Shown: positions 48,860-58,227, counted from the stretch's first letter. The stretch is DNA of 64,000 nt from Zoogloea dura (GCF_012927165.1 NZ_JABBGA010000013.1:78769-142768), one strand, 5' to 3'. A program made the numbers and translations. The notes: a model not told the origin generated them from the letters alone.

Positions 48860-48999
48860 TTGTGCCCTCCGCCGCCGGATGACCAGCTGCCGCCGCCGCT
48901 GCCTCCGCTGCTCCAGCCCCGGCTGCTGCCGCCGCGCTCGCTGACGTGTTCCAGGTTGAACAGCGTCACCACGACCGCCACGATCAGCGCGAATTTCAC
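48856..48999 (-). CDS. Gly/Ser-rich single-helix membrane miniprotein
   Basis: 47 residues from a GTG at 48999 with a G-rich tract upstream that can serve as ribosome site. The first 20 residues form a membrane helix (MKFALIVAVVVTLFNL), followed by HVSERGGSSRGW and a Ser/Gly tail ending in GGGGHK. It sits between the DUF4178 and speH genes with a GTGA overlap to speH, which argues it is translated. A small membrane anchor or ligand of the SPFH/DUF4178 complex is a guess. Confidence 0.6.
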   Translation of the reverse strand: MKFALIVAVVVTLFNLEHVSERGGSSRGWSSGGSGGGSWSSGGGGHK

Positions 49000-49019
49000 A
49001 TACCCCCCCCGCCCCACGC

Positions 49020-50507
49020 CTAGTCCTCCAGCACGTTGGTGTAGACCGGCAGCCACAGCACGGCCACGGCGATCAGGATCAGGAAGAAGCTGTACAGCCC
49101 GCCAAAGACGGCGATCGGCACATTGACAAGCAGGATCAGCACGGTGAACACCCAGGCCAGCGGACGCAGCGCCTGGCGCCGCTCTCCATCGGAACCAACC
49201 TCGCCACTGCCGGCCAGCGCATTCACCGCGGCCCCGGCGGCGAGCTTGCCCTTCCTGCCGAACCAGCCATCGACGGTGGTGGCCGGCACCCGCTGGGCCA
49301 GCGACCAGGTGAGTTCGGCCGGGCTGCGCTCGCTGCTCAGGGTGGCGCTGCTGCCCCGGTAGTCGGTGATGGCCACCGCGTCGCCCGCCCGCACCCGCCA
49401 GTTGAAGGCTCCGGCCACCTGGACGACCTGAGCACCGTAGGCCTGCATGCGGGTGTAGGCATTGCCCTCGTGGCGCACTGCGCTGGCCGACACGGATTCG
49501 GGCCAGATATTGAGCACCTTGACCTTGTCCCAGCCGGCGGACGACTCCACCAGCCACAGGAAGCCCTGGGCCTCGCTGTACAGCAGGTACTCGACCCATT
49601 CGTCGGAGCCGCCGGTCTCGCGGCATTTCATGAGGCCGATCAGGGCCCAGGCCGTGCCATCGATACGGGCCTCTTCACCCAGCTTGAGGGTGGTCTCGAG
49701 CGCCGCCTCGCGACGGCTGGCCTCCATGACCTCCAGCGTGCCGGAGCTCGCGTCGCTCTCGGCCCCGCAGGCCGGGCAGTGGAGATGGGCCGCCACCGCC
49801 GGACGCCATGCGATGGACGCGCCGCAGGACGGGCAGGCCAGGGCCTCGGCCTTGCCCTTCAGGTGGCCGGCACTGCGCAGGATCTCGTCGGGCTCACGCA
49901 GCAGCTGGCAGCGCAGATCCTCGAGGCTCACCGCCTTGCCCGCATAGCGGCGCGGCTTGCCCTCCTCGGAATAGTCCAGGGTCAGGAAGCGGACGGTCTG
50001 GCGGTAATCGACAACCCGGGCCTCCCAGCCCGGACCGACCTGGAAGGGCAGCTCGCCCTCCCCGGCGGTACAGCGGGCCGTGCGCAGGTCGGACGCGGTG
50101 TAGGTGATGCCGTCCCAGGCATACTGCCCGCCGGGCACGGTCTGCGCGAAGGACGGCGCTTCGGCGGCCAGCCCGGCGTCCACGGTGATCGCGTACTGGC
50201 CGGAGGCGTCCGACAACCAACCGGCGCTGCCATCGTCGAACAGGATGTACCACTCGTTCCAGAAGCCATCCTCGTAGCGCAGCTGGATGCGCCCGACGAC
50301 GCCGAAGGCCTTGCCCGCATACATGCCCGAGGTGGTGATGCGGATCGGCGAGTAGTCCTCCAGCACCACCGCCATCTTGCCCGCGTCGCGCACGGCGTCG
50401 CCCTCACGCAGCAAGGTACTCTGGCAATACTCGCAGACGGCCATGGCCGAGGTGGCCGAACGGAAGACAACCTCCGCGCCGCAGCTGGGGCAGGCGAGCT
50501 TGAACAC
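49020..50507 (-). CDS. Zinc-ribbon DUF4178 membrane protein
   Basis: 495 residues from a GTG. N-terminal zinc ribbon CPSCGAEV...CEYCQS, a first DUF4178 domain (about 50-200, beta-rich), a second zinc ribbon CPSCGASI...CPACGAE near 225-255, a second DUF4178 domain, then two membrane helices near the C-terminus (AWVFTVLILLVNVPIAVFG). Probably a cytoplasmic adaptor on the inner membrane. Lies 7 bp downstream of the SPFH gene. Confidence 0.85.
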   Translation of the reverse strand: MFKLACPSCGAEVVFRSATSAMAVCEYCQSTLLREGDAVRDAGKMAVVLEDYSPIRITTSGMYAGKAFGVVGRIQLRYEDGFWNEWYILFDDGSAGWLSDASGQYAITVDAGLAAEAPSFAQTVPGGQYAWDGITYTASDLRTARCTAGEGELPFQVGPGWEARVVDYRQTVRFLTLDYSEEGKPRRYAGKAVSLEDLRCQLLREPDEILRSAGHLKGKAEALACPSCGASIAWRPAVAAHLHCPACGAESDASSGTLEVMEASRREAALETTLKLGEEARIDGTAWALIGLMKCRETGGSDEWVEYLLYSEAQGFLWLVESSAGWDKVKVLNIWPESVSASAVRHEGNAYTRMQAYGAQVVQVAGAFNWRVRAGDAVAITDYRGSSATLSSERSPAELTWSLAQRVPATTVDGWFGRKGKLAAGAAVNALAGSGEVGSDGERRQALRPLAWVFTVLILLVNVPIAVFGGLYSFFLILIAVAVLWLPVYTNVLED

Positions 50508-50514
50508 CCGGCGC

Positions 50515-51549
50515 TCAGCCGATCAATTGCTTGAGGATCTCCGCCTTGGCGGAATCGTAGTCGGCCTGGGTCACCAGGCCCTTGTCGAGCAGCGACTTGA
50601 GCTTGGCCAGGCGGGCCTCGGGGTCGTCTGCCGCCGGAGCAGCCGCCGGCACGGGCGCCGCTGCGGGAGCAACCGGGGCAGCAGGCGCCTGGCTGCCGCG
50701 CAGGGCATCCATCATCACCTGGCCCATGCCCACGCCCGCCGCCAGCCCTGCGCCCACGCCGGCCAACCCGCCCTCGTTCTGGGCCGCCAGCGGCATCGAA
50801 TTGGCCACCTGGTACTGGGTGTACTTGCCCAGGTCACCGACCATGCCCATGGAAATGCGGGTGTCGATGGCCTTCTGCAGTTCCTCGGGCAGGGAGATGT
50901 TCTCGACCGCGAAGTTGTCCAGGGTCAGGCCGTAGCGGTCGAAGGTGGGGGCCATGGTGGCCTGCATGCGCTCGGCCAGCAGGATCTGGTTGGCCGCCAT
51001 GTCGAGGAAGGGCAGCTCGGAGCCGCCCAGGGTGGCGCTCATGGTCGCCACCACCAGGTTGCGCAGTTGCTGCTCCAGCTCATCCACCGTGTAGGTGGCG
51101 CGGGTGCCGCTGATCTCGGTGAAGAACTTCTTCGGGTCCAGCAGCTTGTAGGAATACATGCCGAAGGCACGCAGCCGCACCATGCCGAAATCCTTGTCTC
51201 GGATGGTGATCGGCTGCGGCGTTCCCCACTTGCGCCCCAGTTGCAGGCGGGTGCTGAAGAAGTAGACGTCCGACTTGAAGGGCGACTCGAAGAGCTTGTC
51301 CCAGTTCTTCAGGTAGGTGAGCACCGGGATGGTCTGGGTGGTCAGTTTGTACATGCCGGGGCCGAACACGTCGGCCACCTTGCCCTCGTTGACGAAGACC
51401 GCCATCTGCGAATCCCGCACGGTGAGGCTGGCGCCGTACTGGATTTCGAAGTCTTCCATCGGATAGCGCCAGGCCAGGGTGCCGTCCGACTCCTCGTTCC
51501 ACTGGAGGACGTCGATGAATTGCTTCTTGATGAAGGATCCGAGGCTCAT
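50515..51549 (-). CDS. SPFH-domain protein, YdjI (virion-core-like) type
   Basis: 344 residues. Starts SLGSFIKKQFIDVLQW, then an SPFH domain (about 30-240; GPGMYKLTTQTIPVLT and DLGKYTQYQVANS), an Ala/Pro linker and a C-terminal SHOCT motif (DPEARLAKLKSLLDKGLVTQ). Bacillus YdjI, of this type, belongs to the ydjFGHI (PspA-like) operon and recruits PspA to membranes. Here the gene sits between DUF350 and DUF4178 genes. Confidence 0.88.
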   Translation of the reverse strand: MSLGSFIKKQFIDVLQWNEESDGTLAWRYPMEDFEIQYGASLTVRDSQMAVFVNEGKVADVFGPGMYKLTTQTIPVLTYLKNWDKLFESPFKSDVYFFSTRLQLGRKWGTPQPITIRDKDFGMVRLRAFGMYSYKLLDPKKFFTEISGTRATYTVDELEQQLRNLVVATMSATLGGSELPFLDMAANQILLAERMQATMAPTFDRYGLTLDNFAVENISLPEELQKAIDTRISMGMVGDLGKYTQYQVANSMPLAAQNEGGLAGVGAGLAAGVGMGQVMMDALRGSQAPAAPVAPAAAPVPAAAPAADDPEARLAKLKSLLDKGLVTQADYDSAKAEILKQLIG

Positions 51550-51618
51550 GCTTGCTCCCGATGGGCTTGTTTCAGAGAAGGACGCAGGATGGCGGCAGGC
51601 GCAGGTCCGGCACGGGCA

Positions 51619-52005
51619 TCACGACATGCAGGCCGCGTTGATGATGCCCACCACCAGCGCCACCGTGCCCGCAAAGGCGCCGGCCGCCACGTTGTTGGCC
51701 GACAGCAGGTCGGGCAGGCGCGGCACCAGGCGGCCCAGCAGCACATAGGCAAGCACCTGCATGGCCAGGCCGGCTGCGCTCCAGGCCAGGAACATCAGGT
51801 AGGTGTCGTTGTGCAGGATGCTGGATGCCACGGTGAGCGAGAAACCGATGAGTGCCCCCCCCAGGGAAAGGGCTGGCGCAACGAATCCCTGACGGATCAG
51901 GGACATCTCGCAGAAGGGGGTGACCCGCAGGTAGATGGCCGCAAAGGCCAGCACCATCAGCAGGCCCGAAAGCAGATGCACCACGTAATTGTAGAACGGC
52001 TCCAT
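51619..52005 (-). CDS. DUF350 membrane protein
   Basis: 128 residues with four membrane helices: PFYNYVVHLLSGLLMVLAFA; APALSLGGALIGFSLTVAS; FLAWSAAGLAMQVLAYVLL; FAGTVALVVGIINAA. DUF350 proteins recur in clusters with SPFH and DUF4178 proteins. First gene of the minus-strand operon, divergent from the spermidine synthase gene by 82 bp. Confidence 0.85.
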   Translation of the reverse strand: MEPFYNYVVHLLSGLLMVLAFAAIYLRVTPFCEMSLIRQGFVAPALSLGGALIGFSLTVASSILHNDTYLMFLAWSAAGLAMQVLAYVLLGRLVPRLPDLLSANNVAAGAFAGTVALVVGIINAACMS

Positions 52006-52069
52006 CAGCGGAATCCTCGGCGACCGGGCCGTTATTTAGCCAGCATTCACCGTGCCCGGCAAGCGCTTT

Positions 52070-52087
52070 CAGGGTAGAGTCCGCGCC
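52070..52087 (+). promoter_or_regulatory. -10-like box close to the spermidine synthase start
   Basis: GGGTAGAGT (TAGAGT at 52075-52080) resembles a -10 box, yet the ATG is at 52088, only 7 bp downstream. If used, the mRNA would be leaderless. A clear ribosome site is absent (AGGG is 13 nt upstream). Confidence 0.3.
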
Positions 52088-53638
52088 ATGTCAGACGCTG
52101 CTTCCTCCCCTTCCGGCGCCCTTCGCCAGCCCGATCGGCTGCTGATCCTGTCGGTTTTCGTGGTCGCCTCCTGCGGCCTGGCCTACGAGTTGATCGCCGG
52201 CGCCCTGTCGAGCTACCTGCTGGGCGACTCGGTGCTGCAGTTCTCCTCGATCATTGGCTGCTATCTGTTCGCCATGGGGGTGGGTTCGCACCTCTCCAAG
52301 TACGTGGACGACCGGGACGTGCTGGCCCGCTTCATCGACATCGAGCTGCTGGTGGGCCTGCTCGGTGGACTGTCGGCGACCCTGCTGTTCCTGCTCTTCG
52401 CCTGGATGTCGGCGCCCTTCCGCAGCGTGCTGTACGCGCTGGTGTTCGCCCTGGGTGTGCTCGTGGGCATGGAGATTCCGCTTGTGATGCGGGTCCTGCA
52501 CGCCCGCCAGGCGAGCTTCAGCGAACTGGTGAGCCGGGTGCTCACCTTCGACTACCTGGGCGCCCTGGTCGTGTCGCTGCTCTTCCCGCTGGTCCTGGCA
52601 CCCCGGCTGGGCCTGTCGCGCACCGGCTTCCTGTTCGGCATGACCAACACCGCAGTCGCCCTGTGGACCCTCTGGTACTACCGTGCCGACCTCCCACGCC
52701 TGCGCGGCCGCCTGACCCGCGGCGTGCTGGTGATGGCCTTCCTGGCCGCCGGCCTGGCCACCTCCGGCCAGATCACCGGCTGGGCCGAGCGCGACCTGTT
52801 CGGCGACGAGGTGATCTTCGCCACCACCACCCCCTACCAGCGCCTGGTGGTGACGCGCTGGAAGGACGACACCCGTCTCTACATCAACGGCAACCTGCAG
52901 TTCTCCAGCCGGGACGAACACCGTTACCACGAGGCGCTGGTGCACCCGGCCCTGGAGAGCCTGCCCTGGGCCAGGTCGGTGCTGGTGCTGGGTGGCGGCG
53001 ACGGCCTGGCGGTGCGGGAAGTGCTGCGTCACAAGCACGTGGAGCGGGTCACCCTGGTGGACCTGGATCCGGCCATGACCGGGCTGTTCAGCCGCAACGC
53101 CGAACTGGCCTCCCTCAACGGCGGCGCCCTGTCCGACCCACGGGTCACGGTGATCAACGCGGACGCCGGCCAGTGGCTGGAAGAGCGCGGTGAAATCTTC
53201 GACCTGATCATCGCCGACTTTCCCGACCCCTCCAGCTTCGGCCTGGGCAAGCTCTACTCGGTGCCCATCTACCGCCTGATGGCCCGCCACCTGTCCGAGA
53301 ACGGCGCCCTGGTGGTGCAATCCACCTCGCCCTGGTTCGCCCCACGCAGCTACTGGTGCATCGACGCAACCCTGCGCGAGGCGGGCTTCCACACCCACCC
53401 CTACCACGCCCACGTGCCTTCCTTCGGCGAATGGGGCTTCAACCTGGCCACCCGCCGGCCCGGCTTCACACCGCCGACCCATTACAGCGTGCCCACCCGC
53501 TACCTCGACGCCGACACCACCCGGCTGATGTTCCAGTTCCCCCCCGACATGCGCGCCCTGCCCGTGGCAGCCAACCACCTCAACAGCCAGGCCCTGGTGC
53601 ATTACTTCGAGCAGGACTGGCGCAACGTGGTGCGCTGA
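52088..53638 (+). CDS. Membrane-fused spermidine synthase (polyamine aminopropyltransferase)
   Basis: 516 residues from the ATG at 52088. About seven membrane helices (residues 18-225) precede a soluble aminopropyltransferase domain: beta-strand YINGNLQFSSRDEHRYHE, SAM-binding VLVLGGGDGLAVREVL near 305, VTLVDLDPAM, and DLIIADFPDPSSFGLGKLYS, the Asp-x-x-Asp-Pro site that binds the amine. It transfers the aminopropyl group from decarboxylated AdoMet (made by SpeH) to putrescine or another amine at the membrane surface. TGATG overlap with the next gene. Confidence 0.9.
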   Translation: MSDAASSPSGALRQPDRLLILSVFVVASCGLAYELIAGALSSYLLGDSVLQFSSIIGCYLFAMGVGSHLSKYVDDRDVLARFIDIELLVGLLGGLSATLLFLLFAWMSAPFRSVLYALVFALGVLVGMEIPLVMRVLHARQASFSELVSRVLTFDYLGALVVSLLFPLVLAPRLGLSRTGFLFGMTNTAVALWTLWYYRADLPRLRGRLTRGVLVMAFLAAGLATSGQITGWAERDLFGDEVIFATTTPYQRLVVTRWKDDTRLYINGNLQFSSRDEHRYHEALVHPALESLPWARSVLVLGGGDGLAVREVLRHKHVERVTLVDLDPAMTGLFSRNAELASLNGGALSDPRVTVINADAGQWLEERGEIFDLIIADFPDPSSFGLGKLYSVPIYRLMARHLSENGALVVQSTSPWFAPRSYWCIDATLREAGFHTHPYHAHVPSFGEWGFNLATRRPGFTPPTHYSVPTRYLDADTTRLMFQFPPDMRALPVAANHLNSQALVHYFEQDWRNVVR

Positions 53639-55245
53639 TGCAGCGGCGACGCTTCCTGGGTCTGGGGGCCGCGGCGGGGATGGCCGCCACCCTGCCCGCC
53701 TGCCGCCAGCTCGAGCACCTGGGTATCCCGATCAGCGTGCTGCGCCCCGGCATGGCCGCAGGGCACCGCCTGCGCGATGCCGCCCCCCTGCCCCCGGCCA
53801 CGCGGGAGATCCGGACAGGAGTCGCCATCCTCGGCAGCGGCATCGCCGGCCTCACCGCCGCCTGGCGCCTGGCCCGCGCCGGACACGCCGACTTCCTGCT
53901 GCTGGATGGCCCGGAGCCGGACGGGAACGCCGCCGCCGGCACCCAGGACGGCGTCTCCCACCCCCGCGGCGCCCACTACCTGCCCCTGCCGTCCCTGGAG
54001 TCCCGGGTGGTGCGCGAAATCCTCCACGAGATGGGCGTCATCGAGGACGCGCCCTTCGCCGCCCGGCCCCGCTACGCAGAGACCCTGCTGGTGCATGAGC
54101 CGGACGAGCGTCTGTTGTTCGAAGGCGAATGGCGCGAGGGCCTGCTGCCCACCGCCCACGTCGGCGACGACGAAGCCGCGCAACACCACCGCTTCATGGA
54201 CGAGATGGCCCGGCTGCAGGACGCCCGGGGGGCCGATGGGCAGCGCGCCTTCGCGGTACCCCTGGCCCTGTCATCCGCCGACCCGGCCTGGCGCGCCCTT
54301 GACGCGCAGACCTTCAGCCACTGGCTGACGGCCCAGGACTACACCGCCCCCAGCCTGCTGGCCTGGCTCGACTACGTCTGCCGGGACGAATACGGCGCTG
54401 GGCCCGAGCGGGTCTCCGCCTGGTTCGGCCTGCATTACTTCGCCAGCCGGGGCGGCCACGCCGCCAACGCCCGGGACGGCAGCGTCCTGACCTGGCCCGA
54501 CGGCCTCGCCCCGCTGGCCCGCCATCTGCGCGCCAGCCTCGCGCCCGGACGCCAGCTGGCCGGTACGGCCTGGCGGATCGAAGAGTCGCCCCACGGCGTG
54601 AGCATCCTCGCCAGCGACGCGGACGGCGCCTTCCGCATCCTCGCCGACCGGGCCATCTGCGCGATGCCCATGCACGTCAGTGCCCGCATCGTGCCCGACA
54701 TGCAGGCCAGGGGTTTCGACCCGGCCCGCCATGCGCCGCCGCAGAGCCCCTGGCTGGTCGCCAATTTCCTGCTCGACGGCTTTCCCGCCGAAGCCGGGGA
54801 CGTGCCGCTGGCCTGGGACAACGTGATCCATGGCAGCCCAGGCCTCGGCTGGGTAGTCGCCACCCACCAGTGGCTGCGCGCCGCCCGGCCCCCCCGCACG
54901 GTGTTCACCACCTACCGGGCCCTGGCCGACCGCTCGCCGGCCGAAGCCCGGCGCTGGCTTGAAAGCGCTTCAGCGGCAAGCCTCTACGAGATGGCCTCGG
55001 AAGAGCTACGCCGCGTCTATGGCGGCCCCACCCTGTGGCGCCTGAGCCGCGCCGTCGAGATCACCCTGCGCGGCCACGGCATGGCCTGCCCGGTGCCGGG
55101 CACCCTCTCCAATCCGGGTCTGCACGCCCTGCGTCAGGCAAAGGGCCGGCTGCTCTTTGCCCACGCGGATCTGTCGGGCTATTCGGTGTTCGAGGAAGCC
55201 GCCCATTGGGGCGATCAGGCAGCACGGAAGATCCTGGCCGGCTAA
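53638..55245 (+). CDS. Tat-exported FAD-dependent amine-oxidase-like lipoprotein
   Basis: 535 residues, starting inside the stop of the spermidine synthase gene (TGATG). N-terminus QRRRFLGLGAAAGMAATLPAC combines a twin-Arg motif with a lipobox Cys (residue 21), so the folded flavoprotein would be attached to the membrane outside the cytoplasm. FAD Rossmann motif ILGSGIAGLTAAWRLARAG near residue 62, then an amine-oxidase/phytoene-desaturase-like body ending with the FAD C-terminal motif (RLLFAHADLSGYSVFEEA). Oxidation of a polyamine is inferred from context. Confidence 0.82.
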   Translation: MQRRRFLGLGAAAGMAATLPACRQLEHLGIPISVLRPGMAAGHRLRDAAPLPPATREIRTGVAILGSGIAGLTAAWRLARAGHADFLLLDGPEPDGNAAAGTQDGVSHPRGAHYLPLPSLESRVVREILHEMGVIEDAPFAARPRYAETLLVHEPDERLLFEGEWREGLLPTAHVGDDEAAQHHRFMDEMARLQDARGADGQRAFAVPLALSSADPAWRALDAQTFSHWLTAQDYTAPSLLAWLDYVCRDEYGAGPERVSAWFGLHYFASRGGHAANARDGSVLTWPDGLAPLARHLRASLAPGRQLAGTAWRIEESPHGVSILASDADGAFRILADRAICAMPMHVSARIVPDMQARGFDPARHAPPQSPWLVANFLLDGFPAEAGDVPLAWDNVIHGSPGLGWVVATHQWLRAARPPRTVFTTYRALADRSPAEARRWLESASAASLYEMASEELRRVYGGPTLWRLSRAVEITLRGHGMACPVPGTLSNPGLHALRQAKGRLLFAHADLSGYSVFEEAAHWGDQAARKILAG

Positions 55246-55322
55246 GACGCGCCAAGCCGCCTCAAGCGTTCGTCCGCCCCCTTGGAGGTAGCGGGCAAAG
55301 TGAGCGCGGGTGCCGTTTCCGC

Positions 55323-55973
55323 TCAGGCCGCCGGGCAATTGCGCCGGCGACGCACGGAATCACTGAGCAGGTCCAGTACGCAATAGAAGGCACCGGCCGC
55401 CAGGGGCGGATTGGCCAGCGGCCAGCCCAGCCCCGGAACCTGGCTGCGCCAGGCCCAGTTGCCCAGCCAGGTGCCCCACAGCTCCATCGCCAGGGCCAAC
55501 AGGAACATGGTCACGTACAGGCGCGGTGCCGGCCCCCAGCGCACGCAGACCAGGAACAGGGCGATGAGCACGGGCCCCAGGCCGTCGATGCCGGCCAGGG
55601 CCTGCATACTCACCGCCACCAGCGCCAGCCAGGGCAGCGTCTTCACCGCGGCCAGGGGCAGGCGCTCGGCCAGTTGCAGGCCGAGCCAGTAGAGAAGCAC
55701 GTGACCGGGCGGCACGAAGAGCGGCAGATTGCCAAGGCGGTAGTCGTACAGCCCCCACACCAGGGACAGCACGACCTCACCGGCGGTGGCGATGCACAGA
55801 CAGGCCAGCAGACGCCATCGGCCGCCCTCGCTGCGATACAGCAGCAGCGCGAAAAAGGCCCAGGTCCACAGGCTGACCAGGGCTTGCCCCCAGTCTCCAC
55901 CATGACGGTCCGCCACCAGCCCGAGGGCGATGGTCAGGACCACGAGCAGCGGCAGGGAGATCAGGCTGATCAT
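55323..55973 (-). CDS. Multi-pass membrane protein of unknown function
   Basis: 216 residues from the ATG at 55973 (GAAGGGG upstream). About seven membrane helices with no recognised motif other than conserved aromatic residues (MELWGTWLGNWAWRSQVPGL near residue 165). Such proteins are conserved hypotheticals in Betaproteobacteria; the arrangement faintly resembles small carotenoid-cyclase-like proteins, not enough for an assignment. Lies 45 bp downstream of ybiT on the same strand. Confidence 0.7.
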   Translation of the reverse strand: MISLISLPLLVVLTIALGLVADRHGGDWGQALVSLWTWAFFALLLYRSEGGRWRLLACLCIATAGEVVLSLVWGLYDYRLGNLPLFVPPGHVLLYWLGLQLAERLPLAAVKTLPWLALVAVSMQALAGIDGLGPVLIALFLVCVRWGPAPRLYVTMFLLALAMELWGTWLGNWAWRSQVPGLGWPLANPPLAAGAFYCVLDLLSDSVRRRRNCPAA

Positions 55974-56017
55974 GTCATATAGCCCCTTCCGCCCCACCGC
56001 CGTCACGCCGGGGCGCC

Positions 56018-57649
56018 TTACTGGATGCCCTGGCTGGACAGGTATTCCTCGTAGGTGCCGCGGTAATCGATGATCTCGCCGGGACCTCGGATCTCGAGGA
56101 TGCGGGTGGCCACGGACGAGACGAACTCGCGGTCGTGGGAGACGAAGATCAGCGTGCCGCTGAAATCCGCGATGCCCGAGTTGAGGGATTCGATGGATTC
56201 CATGTCGAGGTGGTTGGTCGGCTCGTCGAGGAGCAGCACGTTCTTGCGCTGGAGCATCAGCTTGCCGAACAGCATGCGGCCCTGCTCGCCCCCGGAGATC
56301 ACCTTGACCGACTTCTTCACGTCGTCACCCTTGAACAGCAGGCGACCCAGGGTGCCGCGGATCAGGGTTTCGGCATCGTCGCCCTCGTAGCCGCCTTCAC
56401 GCACATAGCCGCTGATCCAGTCGGTGAGGTTCTCGCCACTCGCAAAATCGTCGGCGTGATCCTGGGCGTAGTAGCCCAGCTTGGCCTTCTCCGCCCACTT
56501 GATGGTGCCGAACTGGGGCTTCAGGCCACGCAGGTTCTCGCCTACCAGCAGCTTCAGCAGGGTGGTCTTGCCGATACCGTTCTCGCCGATGATGGCAATG
56601 CGGTCGTTGGCGTCGACAGTGAAGCTGAAGTTCTTGATGATCGGGTTGGCCGGATCGTAGCCGAAGGTGAGGTTCTCGATCTCCACGGCCTGGCGGTGCA
56701 GCTTCTCCTTCTCGTCGTAGTCGAAGCGGATCCACGGGTACTGGCGGCTGGACGGCTTGAATTCGTCAATCTTGATCTTGTCGATCTGCTTGGCGCGGCT
56801 GGTCGCCTGCCGCGCCTTGGACTTGTTGGCGCTGAAGCGGCGCACGAACTCCTGCAGCTCCTGGACCTTTTCCTTGGCCTTCTGGTTGGCCGCCGACTGA
56901 CGCTCGCGGGCCTGGGTGGACGCCTCGATGTAGTCATCCCAGGTACCGGGCCACACCTGGATGCGGCCGTAGTCCAGGTCGGCCATGTGGGTACACACCT
57001 GGTTCAGGAAGTGCCGGTCGTGGGAGATGATGATCATCGTGGAGTTGCGCTGGTTGAGCACATCCTCCAGCCAGCGGATCGTGTTGATGTCCAGGTTGTT
57101 GGTCGGCTCGTCGAGCAGCAGGATGTCCGGATTGGCGAACAGGGCCTGGGCCAGCAGCACCCGTAGCTTCCAGCCGGGTGCCACTTCGCGCATCGGGCCG
57201 CTGTGCTGCTCGGTGGGGATGCCGACACCGTGGAGGAGCTCGCCGGCACGGGCCTCGGCGGTATAGCCGTCGTACTCGGCAAAGTGGCCTTCCAGCTCGG
57301 CGGCCTTCATGTAGTCGTCCTCGGTCGCCTCGGGATTGGCGTAGATGGCGTCCTTCTCCTGCATGCAGGCCCACATCTCGGCATGGCCCATCATCACCAC
57401 GTCGATCACGCGCACGTCTTCGTAGGCGAACTGATCCTGCTTCAGGAAGGCCATGCGCTCGCCCGAGTCGAGCGCCACATTGCCCGCGGACGGCTCCAGC
57501 ACGCCGGCCAGGATCTTCATGAAGGTGGACTTGCCGGCCCCGTTGGCACCGATCAGGCCGTAGCGGTTGCCGTCACCGAACTTGACGGAGACGTTCTCGA
57601 AGAGGGGCTTGGCCCCAAACTGCATGGTGATGTTGTTGGCGATGAGCAC
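56018..57649 (-). CDS. ybiT: ABC-F family ATPase YbiT
   Basis: 543 residues from a GTG, similar along its whole length to E. coli YbiT: start [20 protein letters not shown], Walker [10 protein letters not shown] near residue 36, [13 protein letters not shown], signature [15 protein letters not shown], Walker [13 protein letters not shown] and a second half with GENGIGKTT and [13 protein letters not shown]. Acts in translation on the ribosome. Confidence 0.94.
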   Translation of the reverse strand: MLIANNITMQFGAKPLFENVSVKFGDGNRYGLIGANGAGKSTFMKILAGVLEPSAGNVALDSGERMAFLKQDQFAYEDVRVIDVVMMGHAEMWACMQEKDAIYANPEATEDDYMKAAELEGHFAEYDGYTAEARAGELLHGVGIPTEQHSGPMREVAPGWKLRVLLAQALFANPDILLLDEPTNNLDINTIRWLEDVLNQRNSTMIIISHDRHFLNQVCTHMADLDYGRIQVWPGTWDDYIEASTQARERQSAANQKAKEKVQELQEFVRRFSANKSKARQATSRAKQIDKIKIDEFKPSSRQYPWIRFDYDEKEKLHRQAVEIENLTFGYDPANPIIKNFSFTVDANDRIAIIGENGIGKTTLLKLLVGENLRGLKPQFGTIKWAEKAKLGYYAQDHADDFASGENLTDWISGYVREGGYEGDDAETLIRGTLGRLLFKGDDVKKSVKVISGGEQGRMLFGKLMLQRKNVLLLDEPTNHLDMESIESLNSGIADFSGTLIFVSHDREFVSSVATRILEIRGPGEIIDYRGTYEEYLSSQGIQ

Positions 57650-57698
57650 GACACGAATCCCTTAAATACCGACGGGCGGAACGGCAAAACAAAGAAGG

Positions 57699-57722
57699 AA
57701 AAACGCCGGCGCGAGGCCGGCG
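57699..57722 (-). terminator. Terminator of the PilZ gene
   Basis: CGCCGGC-GCGAG-GCCGGCG, perfect 7-bp stem; on the minus strand it is followed by TTTTT. It lies 80 bp after the PilZ stop and before ybiT. Confidence 0.75.
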
Positions 57723-57801
57723 AAGCTGGTGCTGAATTTATCATATCTTTCAAGCACCTGGGCAGATTTAACCCGGACTGTCCGGGGAGGCGCCGGGAGA
57801 C

Positions 57802-58227
57802 TCAGATCAGGGACGGCCCCGACACGATGGCTGCCGCCTCCTTCTCCGAGATACGGATGGTCGCCGTCGAGATGACGTGGACGGTGAGCCAGTCGTGAAG
57901 CTGCACGGCGCCATCCCCCTCGAAGGAGACGAAGCTGCAGCCGAGCTGCCCGCCGCCCTCGCCCACCACGAAGTTCATGTTGCGCGCCACTCCCCGGATC
58001 TCGTCCGGAATCCCCTCGAGCTGCAGCGCAAAGGGAAACTCCCTGTTGCCCAGTGGCGGCACGCCCATCGGCAGGCTGAAGCCCTCCAGGGACAAGTCGT
58101 TCAGCGGTTGCCGCTGGCCGTCGATGACGACCCAGAAGCAGACATTGCCCCAGCGCCGGGCTACAAAGCGCTGCCGCCGCCGCCGCTCACTGTGCTCGGC
58201 ATCGACAGCGGTCAAGTCGTCAGCCAT
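57802..58227 (-). CDS. PilZ-domain protein
   Basis: 141 residues. The cyclic-di-GMP binding signature is recognisable: basic RRRRQRFVARRW near residue 15 (RxxxR) and DLSLEGFSLPMG near residue 43 (D/NxSxxG), followed by a beta-barrel. Stand-alone PilZ proteins pass c-di-GMP signals to motility or polysaccharide export. Its upstream gap is shared with the PEP-CTERM gene. Confidence 0.8.
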   Translation of the reverse strand: MADDLTAVDAEHSERRRRQRFVARRWGNVCFWVVIDGQRQPLNDLSLEGFSLPMGVPPLGNREFPFALQLEGIPDEIRGVARNMNFVVGEGGGQLGCSFVSFEGDGAVQLHDWLTVHVISTATIRISEKEAAAIVSGPSLI

